Below, piece after piece: positions 58,287 through 64,000 of a stretch of 64,000 nt of DNA. Every line of letters begins with the position of its first letter. Within the stretch, counting starts at the first letter, position 1. This DNA is from JAKACA01 sp049510975. Its GTDB lineage: Bacteria; Actinomycetota; Acidimicrobiia; Acidimicrobiales; Bog-793. The position numbers and the translations under genes were made by a program. Below the pieces are notes generated by a model that did no database searches, was not told the DNA's origin, and worked only from the letters and a program-made list of their open reading frames with translations. The stretch spans positions 1 through 64,000 of the forward strand of contig JBEKYM010000001.1 in assembly GCA_049510975.1 (NCBI GenBank), written 5' to 3'.

Positions 58287-60553
58287 GGTTGGGCGGCGCT
58301 CCCGGACCCGGAGCCTGTGGGCGGTGAGATGTCGAAGTGCCGGAGCGCATAGCTCATGATCGTCCGGAAGACGGGCGCAGCCGCCGCGCCCCCGTAGTAA
58401 TTGTCGGGGTGGTTGATCACCACGATGGCCGTGAGGGCGGGAGCCTGCGCGGGGGCAAAGCCCACGAACGTCGCCATCCAGGCGCCGGGCGTGTAGCCGT
58501 CCCTTCCGTTCGGTATCTGCGCCGTGCCGGTCTTTCCCGCCACGGTGTAGCCCTTGACCTGGGCCTCGGTAGCAGTGCCGGCGGCGGCTACGAGCTCGAG
58601 CATCGGGAGCAGCTCCGCCGCTGTCGAAGCCTCCAGCACGCGGTGAGTTGCCGCCATCGGCAGCGCCCGCTCCGAGCCGTTTGCGGCAACGGTCGCCTGC
58701 ACGAGTCTTGGCGGTACGTAGAGGCCCCCGTTTGCGACGGCGTTATATGCCTCGACGACCTGCATCGGCGTGACGGCTTCGCCCGTCCCGATCGGGATGC
58801 TGCCCATCGACGATGCCCACCAGGTCGACAACGGAGGCACATATCCGGCCGTCTCGCCCGGCCACTTGAGCGCCGTCTCCTGCCCGAAGCCCAGCTTCAG
58901 CAGCTGGTCGTACAGACGTCGCGGACCGAGCCTGGCAGCGATCTCGATGGTCCCGACGTTGGACGACTGGGCGAGGATCTCGCCGACCGGAAGGACTTCG
59001 GTCGGGTGGTAGTCGGCGTCTTGGAACTGCGAGCCCCCGACGGTGATCTGGTCGGGCACGGTGAGGTGCGAGCTCGGCGTGATGATCCCGTCCTGCAGAG
59101 CTGCAGAAAAGGTCGCCAGCTTCATGACCGAGCCCGCCTGGTACTCGGTCGTGGCGGCAAGGTTCTGGGCGGCGGGGGTCACCAGTCCGCTCTTGCTGCG
59201 GACGAGATTGACCATGGCGAGGATGCCGCCGGTCTTGGTGTCGAGCACGACCACCGTGCCGCTGTGGGCGCGGGTCGACTTCAGCTGGGCACTCAAGGCC
59301 CTCGTGGCTTCGAACTGCAGCGGCTGGTCCAAGGTGAGGACGAGGCCGTCGCCTTGGTGGGCCGGCTCGATGTCGTGCGCCGCTTGCGGGAGCGCTTGCC
59401 CGCCGGGCCCGATGGCGACCTCTTCGCTGCCCGCCGTGCCCTGCAGGGCCGACTGCTCTTGGTACTCGAGCCCGGACAGCCCCGTGCCCGAGAAACCCAC
59501 CTCGCCGAGCAATGGCGAGAACAGCACGCCGTCGGGGTCGAGGCGAGCGGGGTCGGGGACGAAGGAGACGTTCGGCAGTCCGAGAGCCTGGATCTTCGCT
59601 TCGGTGGAGGCGTCCACTTGGCGGGCGAGGGTGACGTAGCCGCGTTTCTCGGTGAGGTCGGCACGTAGGGCCGGCTTTGCCAGGCGGAGCAGGCGCGAGA
59701 GCGGGCCGAGCTCGGCGCTGACGTCGCTCACGAGGAAGTCGTCGCTCACGACGTCCACCCGCGGGACCGAGATGGCGATGAGGTTCCCGTTGCGGTCGTA
59801 GATCGAGCCGCGTAGCGCCGGGAGGGTGACCTTCTGGTACAGCTCGGAGTTTCCATAAGCGGCGTACTTGGAGGCACCGAGGCCCTGGACGTCGACGACG
59901 CGGGCGACGAGGAGCGACACGAGCAGCAGCGCCGCGAAGACGAGCCCGTGAATGCGGCGGCGGTGGTGCGGGTGGGGCGGCCTCGCCGTCCGCCGAACGG
60001 CCGCACCGCCTGCCGCCCCAGTTCGGACCCGCAACCGGGGTGTGCCAGTCCGGGGCGTGCCAGTCCGCGGCGTGCCAGTCCGGGGTGTGCCGGGGCGGGG
60101 CGTGCCAGTACGCGGCTCGGCGTCCCGATCAGCGCGGCGCTGCTTGACGCCACCTCGAGCGCGGCGGCGGTCGGCCGACGGCCGAGACGTCGACGCCGAC
60201 CTGGCCGGGCTCGCCGCCGATCGCCGGCCAGCGGCACCCGAGGGCGGGCGGGCCTGTCCGAGCCGACCCGCCGATGCTTGCGGGCGGCCGCCGCCCGCTC
60301 CGAGGCGATCACCGCCTGCACTGGTGGCGCTTCGACGAGCACGTCCACCTGGCTGCTGGCGTGCCCTCCCGGGCGCCGTGCGACCGGCCGGCCCCGTGCG
60401 ACCGGCCGGCCCCGTGCGACCGGCCGGCACGGTGCGGGCAGCCGGCGCCGTGCGGGGCGTGTCTGCCGGCCCGCGGGCGACGCCACGGACGACGGGGTCG
60501 AAACGCCAGTTGCGTTCGCGCCCAGAGCCGGTCGCGGGCCTGCCCCGGCTCAC
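58283..60553 (-). CDS. ftsI: septal peptidoglycan transpeptidase FtsI (class B PBP)
   Basis: 756 residues from GTG 60553, overlapping ftsL as GTGA. Residues 1-195 are a cytoplasmic Arg/Pro/Gly/Thr-rich tail with GTPRT and PAGRTG repeats, far longer than the usual 20-50. A membrane helix GLVFAALLLVSLLVARVV follows, then the dimerisation domain (LRGSIYDRNGNLIAIS) and the transpeptidase with active site Ser in AGSVMKLATF (SxxK), SSN (SxN), and GKTGTAQ (KTG). Cross-links septal glycan. Confidence 0.95.
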   Translation of the reverse strand: MSRGRPATGSGRERNWRFDPVVRGVARGPADTPRTAPAARTVPAGRTGPAGRTGPAGRTAPGRARQQPGGRARRSATSAGGDRLGAGGGRPQASAGRLGQARPPSGAAGRRSAASPARSASTSRPSADRRRARGGVKQRRADRDAEPRTGTPRPGTPRTGTPRTGTPRTGTPRLRVRTGAAGGAAVRRTARPPHPHHRRRIHGLVFAALLLVSLLVARVVDVQGLGASKYAAYGNSELYQKVTLPALRGSIYDRNGNLIAISVPRVDVVSDDFLVSDVSAELGPLSRLLRLAKPALRADLTEKRGYVTLARQVDASTEAKIQALGLPNVSFVPDPARLDPDGVLFSPLLGEVGFSGTGLSGLEYQEQSALQGTAGSEEVAIGPGGQALPQAAHDIEPAHQGDGLVLTLDQPLQFEATRALSAQLKSTRAHSGTVVVLDTKTGGILAMVNLVRSKSGLVTPAAQNLAATTEYQAGSVMKLATFSAALQDGIITPSSHLTVPDQITVGGSQFQDADYHPTEVLPVGEILAQSSNVGTIEIAARLGPRRLYDQLLKLGFGQETALKWPGETAGYVPPLSTWWASSMGSIPIGTGEAVTPMQVVEAYNAVANGGLYVPPRLVQATVAANGSERALPMAATHRVLEASTAAELLPMLELVAAAGTATEAQVKGYTVAGKTGTAQIPNGRDGYTPGAWMATFVGFAPAQAPALTAIVVINHPDNYYGGAAAAPVFRTIMSYALRHFDISPPTGSGSGSAAQP
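60040..60436. repeat. two tandem repeat blocks in the ftsI tail
   Basis: A 15-bp unit (GTGCCAGTCCGGGGC and variants) repeats about five times at 60040-60115, encoding GTPRT. An 18-bp unit (GACCGGCCGGCCCCGTGC) repeats three times near 60383-60436, encoding TGPAGR. Both are codon multiples, so length changes keep the reading frame. Confidence 0.85.
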
Positions 60554-61071
60554 CTCGGTGGCTGCGACGCGGTCGTCGAACGGCTCGAGCCCCCATTGTC
60601 GCCGGCTCTGGTGACGCTGGCACCGAGGGCCGAAGCGGCGACGCCATCGTGGGCCTGCGCCACGGTCTCGCCCGGGTTCACCGGCGGCAGGTACGTGACG
60701 GCGGCGGGGTTGACCATGTGGAGGTGGGTTTCTGCGATCGTGAGAATGCGGGCGGGGGCGACGAGCTCGGCCTTCTGCAGCTGGTCGTCCTGCTGGACCT
60801 GCAGGGCGGCGGCGATTTCGGACTGGAGCGTGTCGGAGCGCACCTGGTCGGACGCAACGAGCGCACGACCGCCGGCGGCCAGCACGAGCGACGCCGCCAG
60901 GACGATGCCCGTCAAAGTGATGAGCGCCCGAGATTGGCGCCGGTGGGCGCGAGCGAGGACGTGGCGTCGGTCGAGGACGCCGAGATCCGGCGCCTCCTCA
61001 CGATCTGGGCGTTCCGGCCGAGCGTTCCCGGACTTGTTGGCCGGGGCGGTGGTGGCACTTCTGTTGGCCAT
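60550..61071 (-). CDS. ftsL: cell division protein FtsL-like
   Basis: 173 residues. Basic N-terminus, one membrane helix LITLTGIVLAASLVLAAGGRA, then a heptad-like helix VASDQVRSDTLQSEIAAALQVQQDDQLQKAELV and a short conserved segment AETHLHMVNPAAVTYLPP typical of FtsL tails. Position between rsmH and ftsI supports the call. ATG 61071 shares one base with the rsmH stop (TAATG). Confidence 0.87.
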   Translation of the reverse strand: MANRSATTAPANKSGNARPERPDREEAPDLGVLDRRHVLARAHRRQSRALITLTGIVLAASLVLAAGGRALVASDQVRSDTLQSEIAAALQVQQDDQLQKAELVAPARILTIAETHLHMVNPAAVTYLPPVNPGETVAQAHDGVAASALGASVTRAGDNGGSSRSTTASQPPR

Positions 61072-62087
61072 TATCCCTCCCTCGAATTCGCGGGATCGGC
61101 GGTGGAGGCTCCTGGTCGGCGATATGGAGCATCGAGACGCTCGACGGCTCGCAGGCGTGCACTTGCCGCTCGGGGGTTGCGCGCCGTCTCCTCACCTGAC
61201 GGCATGCGGGCGCCTCGAGTGAGGAGGCGAACGGCGGGGATCGCCCCGCACACGCACCCGATCTCGGGCGGACAGGCGCACCAGCCGGCGGCTGCGCCGG
61301 CGAAACGATCCTTCACGAGCCGGTCCTCGCCGGAGTGGTACGACAGGACGACGCAGCGGCCGCCGGGTGCGAGCGACTCCATGGCGTCGTCGAGGGCGGG
61401 CCCGAGCAGGTCCAATTCGTCGTTGACGGCGATTCGCAGCCCTTGGAAGACGCGCTTTGCCGGGTGGCCACCACGGTGCCGGGCTGCCGCCGGGATGGCG
61501 TAGCGCACGACTTCAGCGAGCTGAGCCGTCGTCGTGACCGGTCGAGCGGCCACGACCGCCCGGGCGATCCGACGGGCGAAACGCTGCTCGCCGTTCTCGG
61601 CGAACAGCCGCGCGAGGTCGCCCTCGGCGCTGTTGTTGACGATGTCGGCCGCCGTCACGCCGTCGCCCGGATCCATGCGCATGTCGAGAGGCGCGTCGAA
61701 ACGGTACGAGAACCCCCGGCCGGCCTCGTCGAACTGCCAGGAGCTGACCCCGAGATCGAAGAGCACGCCCGACACCGGCTCGCCCGGGGCGACTTCGGCG
61801 AGCACGGCGCCGAGCCGATCGAACCGGGCGTGCACGACGACCGCCCGCGCCCCGAAGGCGACGAGGTTGGCGCGGGCGGCGGTCACCGCCTCCGGATCAC
61901 GATCGAGCCCGACGAGGCGGTGCTCGCTCGACGCGGCAAGGACCGCCGCCGCATGCCCGCCGCCGCCGACCGTGGCGTCCACGAGGACACCGCCCGGCGT
62001 GGCGGCGAGCAGCTCGACGACTTCGAGCATCATGACGGGCGAGTGGGCGAACTGCCCACCCGCGCCATCGTGCAGTTCCCGGGTCAT
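61071..62087 (-). CDS. rsmH: 16S rRNA (cytosine(1402)-N4)-methyltransferase
   Basis: 338 residues. ATG 62087 gives MTREL, then FAHSPVMMLEVVELL (HxPV motif), SAM-binding VDATVGGGGHAAAVL, GLDRDPEAV, LFDLGVSSWQFDEAGRGFSYRFDAPLDMRM, and the C-terminal LAPGGRCVVLSYHSGEDRLVKDRF. The ribosome-binding site (GGGGGCTGCGG) and start codon lie within one arm of a 23-bp inverted repeat, so translation may depend on RNA folding. Confidence 0.96.
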   Translation of the reverse strand: MTRELHDGAGGQFAHSPVMMLEVVELLAATPGGVLVDATVGGGGHAAAVLAASSEHRLVGLDRDPEAVTAARANLVAFGARAVVVHARFDRLGAVLAEVAPGEPVSGVLFDLGVSSWQFDEAGRGFSYRFDAPLDMRMDPGDGVTAADIVNNSAEGDLARLFAENGEQRFARRIARAVVAARPVTTTAQLAEVVRYAIPAAARHRGGHPAKRVFQGLRIAVNDELDLLGPALDDAMESLAPGGRCVVLSYHSGEDRLVKDRFAGAAAGWCACPPEIGCVCGAIPAVRLLTRGARMPSGEETARNPRAASARLRAVERLDAPYRRPGASTADPANSREG

Positions 62088-62209
62088 CCGCAGCCCCCTA
62101 GCCGCTTCGAGGTGCGAGGGTCGCACGTGCAAGCGGGGATGGCGACTGCTGGCGGAGAGGGTTGAACCATCCTGCATACCGGCCAAGGGGCTGCGGATGA
62201 CCCGGGAAC
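62075..62209. repeat. perfect 23-bp inverted repeat, 89-nt loop, around rsmH start
   Basis: Arms 62075-62097 and 62187-62209 are exact reverse complements over 23 bases, each containing GGGTCATCCGCAGCCCC or its complement. The left arm includes the rsmH start (62085-62087) and its Shine-Dalgarno region. The loop holds a further small hairpin (GTGCGA-GGG-TCGCAC). The right arm begins 23 bp before the mraZ stop's downstream side, inside the mraZ-rsmH intergenic space. No target-site duplication is clear. Confidence 0.93.
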
Positions 62210-62245
62210 CTCTGCTGGGCAACACTTGTTCGGAGGGCGCACGGC

Positions 62246-62650
62246 TCACGACCCCGTGCTCCCGAAGGACGCTTCGCGCCGCTCCCAGACTTGCTTCGAC
62301 CAGAGCTCGACCCGGTCGAAGACGCCGAAGAAGTAGACCTCGGTGCCCAACTCGGCGTAGTCGCGCAGGCCCGGAGGCACGATCATGCGGCCCTGGTGGT
62401 CGAGAGAGAAGTCGCTGCACATCGAGAACCAACGCCGGACCTCGTGGCCGACGGTGGTGCTCTCCTTCGCCCTCACGTGCTGGCGGAGAGACTCCTCGGC
62501 GTACTCGGTGGTCGTCCAGAGGGCGATGCAGCCGTCCTCGTGGGGCGCGAGGACTCCTTCGGGCACGAACAACGGCCGGAACCGTTGCGGCACGATGACC
62601 CTGGATTTCGGGTCGAGTGAGCGCTCATCGCGACCTTTCAGCGACTCCAA
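62246..62650 (-). CDS. mraZ: transcriptional regulator MraZ
   Basis: 134 residues from TTG 62650; an upstream reading in the same frame runs through the repeat array and is rejected. Two SpoVT/AbrB-like halves: GRDERSLDPKSRVIVPQRFRPLF and CSDFSLDHQGRMIVPPGLRDYAELGTEVYFFGVFDRVELWS, the MraZ duplication. Family length is 140-150. Binds its own promoter and controls the dcw cluster. First gene of the cluster. Confidence 0.93.
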   Translation of the reverse strand: MESLKGRDERSLDPKSRVIVPQRFRPLFVPEGVLAPHEDGCIALWTTTEYAEESLRQHVRAKESTTVGHEVRRWFSMCSDFSLDHQGRMIVPPGLRDYAELGTEVYFFGVFDRVELWSKQVWERREASFGSTGS

Positions 62651-62696
62651 CTGTCCGTGGCAACCTCTCAGCCATTCCGGGCCTAGCTCCCCTAGC

Positions 62697-62752
62697 CCCC
62701 ACTTGGCCCCACCATACCTCTTTTCATCCCCACCCACCACCACTTTGACCCA
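62697..62752 (-). promoter_or_regulatory. MraZ-box array (TGGGG-type direct repeats)
   Basis: On the minus strand TGGGT (62752), TGGTG (62742), TGGGG (62732), then TGGGG (62711) and TGGGG (62701) follow with starts 10, 10, 21 and 10 bp apart. MraZ is known to bind TGGGN repeats with five-base spacers, i.e. a 10-bp period. The array ends about 50 bp before TTG 62650. Confidence 0.6.
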
Positions 62753-62769
62753 CCAACACTGGTTCTGAC

Positions 62770-62834
62770 CCGCCCGAGTGCCCGCGCTCCCCCACCGTTT
62801 GGGCCATCGGGTGCGCCGAGGTGCACTCGGGCGG
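62770..62834. repeat. 12-bp inverted repeat between lipoate ligase-like gene and mraZ promoter
   Basis: CCGCCCGAGTGC (62770-62781) is the exact reverse complement of GCACTCGGGCGG (62823-62834), separated by 41 bp. It sits after the lipoate ligase-like gene stop and before the MraZ boxes, so a transcription stop for the upstream gene is plausible, although no T-run follows. Confidence 0.5.
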
Positions 62835-62902
62835 CAGCTGCCACCTCGCGCCGGGTCATGCCGCCAGGACCCGGCCGCGGGCGCTCTCGGGTCGTGACGG
62901 GC

Positions 62903-63565
62903 TCAGCCGAGACGTTCGAGAACTGCCAGGGTGACCGCCGGTGCCACGTCCCGCCCACCTGGCAACGGCGTCACCGACGTCGCCAACAGGGCGGCCGCTT
63001 CTCGCTGATCGCCCTCGGCAAGTCCGAGCAGGCGCGGCAGCTCGCCGGCGTCGAAGTCGAGCAGTGCCATGGAGTGGAACCACGCTCCCGACCGGTCGCG
63101 CCGCTGCGAGATGCCCACGATCTTGCGGCCCCCAAGGGTCACCTCGCCGGCCCCGAGGCCGGCGAAGCAGATGGCGCGCGACCACCTCGTCGAGACGGTG
63201 GCGCCGCGTTCCACGACTTCGAGGGAGCCGGCAGGCTCTCCCAACACCGCCAAGAGAGCCGATCGCCAGGCGGCGCCCAACCATCCGAAGGACGCCAGCA
63301 CGTCGTCGTCGAACCGGCCGTGGAGGCGGGGGACGAACACGTCGATCCAGATCTGCGCCCCCGGCCGGACGACGACGGCGCCCCCGCCACTGCGGCGCCG
63401 GCAGATCTCGAGACCGGCCGCCGTGCACTGAGCGATGTCGACGTCTCCTCGAGTCTGCGTGCTCCCGAGGACGACCGCCCCCGAGGTGGGCGAGCAGACG
63501 ACTGCCGTTGCCACCGAGGCCTCCCCGACAGCCAGCAGCACCCGAGGTGGACCCGCTCGGTCCAA
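62903..63565 (-). CDS. lipoate/biotin-protein ligase-like protein
   Basis: About 220 residues if started at TTG 63565; no convincing start signal was found, and the real start may be a few codons away. BPL/LplA fold: CRRRSGGGAVVVRPGAQIWIDVFVP (the RRxSGGGAV motif), then CFAGLGAGEVTLGGRKIVGISQRRDRSGAWFHSMALLDFD with the catalytic lysine in GRKIVGISQ. Attaches or moves a lipoyl or octanoyl group, or is a related transferase. Follows the HNH gene with a 29-bp gap. Confidence 0.82.
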   Translation of the reverse strand: MDRAGPPRVLLAVGEASVATAVVCSPTSGAVVLGSTQTRGDVDIAQCTAAGLEICRRRSGGGAVVVRPGAQIWIDVFVPRLHGRFDDDVLASFGWLGAAWRSALLAVLGEPAGSLEVVERGATVSTRWSRAICFAGLGAGEVTLGGRKIVGISQRRDRSGAWFHSMALLDFDAGELPRLLGLAEGDQREAAALLATSVTPLPGGRDVAPAVTLAVLERLG

Positions 63566-63594
63566 ACGGGCAAAGGGCGCTGCGGACGGCTCGA

Positions 63595-64000
63595 TCAGAC
63601 GGCGACCGCCTGATCGAGGACGGGAGCGACGTAAGGTGCCCACTCGAGCTGCACCTCGCCGCTGGCAGCGAGCAGCCAGAGCCGCGACCGCGGCGCCCTC
63701 GGTTGGCGCGTCAGCGAGAAACCCGCCTCCTCCACCAACCGATCCTCCTTCCGCGTATTGCACCGCCGGCAGCAGGCGACGACGTTCTCCCACGAGTGCG
63801 TCCCCCCGCGGCTGCGCGGCACGACGTGATCGATGTTCTCGGCTTGTGCCCCGCAGTATTGGCAGCGATGGCCGTCGCGCACGAAGACGGAACGGCGTGT
63901 CACCGCCACACGCGTCTGATGGGGCACGCGCACGTAATGGACGAGCTTTACGACCGAAGGCTCGGCAAAGGAGCGGCGAACCGAGCGCATCTCGCCACCG
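63595..64000 (-). CDS. HNH endonuclease (N-terminus beyond right edge)
   Basis: The frame stays open to the right edge, and ATG 63990 falls inside the conserved domain order, so the start is probably outside. Visible parts: RSFAEPSVVKLVHYVRVPHQTRVAVTRRSVFVRDGHRCQYCGA, the HNH core AENIDHVVPRSRGGTHSWENVVACCRRCNTRK, and a C-terminal part LAASGEVQLEWAPYVAPVL. Zinc-type Cys pairs CQYC and CCRRC flank the His motif. This is a common actinobacterial HNH protein of unknown target, not an intron or phage enzyme by context. Confidence 0.88.
   Translation of the reverse strand, partial: GGEMRSVRRSFAEPSVVKLVHYVRVPHQTRVAVTRRSVFVRDGHRCQYCGAQAENIDHVVPRSRGGTHSWENVVACCRRCNTRKEDRLVEEAGFSLTRQPRAPRSRLWLLAASGEVQLEWAPYVAPVLDQAVAV

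Noticed and set aside
62651..62743. mraZ start at 62743
   Set aside because: That start would put the MraZ-box array inside the coding region and add residues not found in MraZ.

Overview
The window is high-GC DNA with long, tightly packed operons and many ATGA/GTGA/TTGA start-stop overlaps. The gene set points to an actinomycete, most likely of the class Acidimicrobiia (inferred from gene content, not from a search). It has a division and cell wall (dcw) cluster with mraZ, sepF, yggT and divIVA but no ftsA, a MurE with the DNPR motif of meso-diaminopimelate enzymes, a polyphosphate-type glucokinase, a type A RNase P RNA, and a DksA-like protein with a Lys/Ala-rich tail. No tRNA, rRNA, CRISPR array, insertion sequence or prophage was seen. 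The right edge cuts an HNH endonuclease gene and the left edge cuts an unknown protein.

Layout. 0.5-5.3 kb (+): a MoxR ATPase, DUF58 and membrane transglutaminase operon. 5.3-10.2 kb: a ferredoxin reductase-type flavoprotein, an MFS exporter, a winged-helix regulator and a 47-codon ORF, divergent from a cytochrome P450; the shared intergenic region carries a strong promoter and repeated ATCTCTCG motifs. 10.2-13.3 kb (-): cupin, 3-hydroxyacyl-CoA dehydrogenase, xseB and xseA. 13.3-15.1 kb: DoxX-like protein and two glyoxalase-fold proteins. 15.1-19.6 kb (-): a YtrA-type GntR regulator driving two ABC exporter pairs from a promoter that overlaps a perfect palindrome. 19.6-23.5 kb: a DUF429 pseudogene, two small or unknown ORFs, rnpB, a histidine phosphatase, a coiled-coil zinc-ribbon protein and an inositol-monophosphatase-like enzyme; the last two are separated by a 56-bp tandem duplication. 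23.5-30.8 kb: polyphosphate glucokinase, leucyl aminopeptidase, cobalamin adenosyltransferase, a lipoprotein, and a two-component system next to an exported protein. 30.9-35.9 kb (-): a branched-chain amino acid-type ABC importer with fused permeases. 35.9-39.5 kb: DMT transporter, Rrf2 regulator, histidine phosphatase and a group 2-like sigma factor. 39.5-45.7 kb: rluD, lspA and the dksA-like gene (-), divergent from ileS (+).

45.7-62.8 kb (-) is the dcw cluster, transcribed mraZ, rsmH, ftsL, ftsI, murE, mraY, ftsW, murG, murC, murB, ftsQ, ftsZ, yggS, sepF, yggT, divIVA. murF and murD are missing from their usual places, and the flanking genes join without scars. An array of TGGGG-type repeats precedes mraZ, as expected for MraZ binding. 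A perfect 23-bp inverted repeat with an 89-nt loop lies between mraZ and rsmH, and one arm contains the rsmH ribosome-binding site and start codon. Lipoate ligase-like and HNH genes follow to the right edge.

A recurring trait is long low-complexity, in-frame repeat extensions on otherwise ordinary proteins (FtsI, DksA-like, glucokinase, LivF, ABC permease, DMT transporter, DivIVA, MoxR). Several are encoded by near-perfect short tandem repeats.
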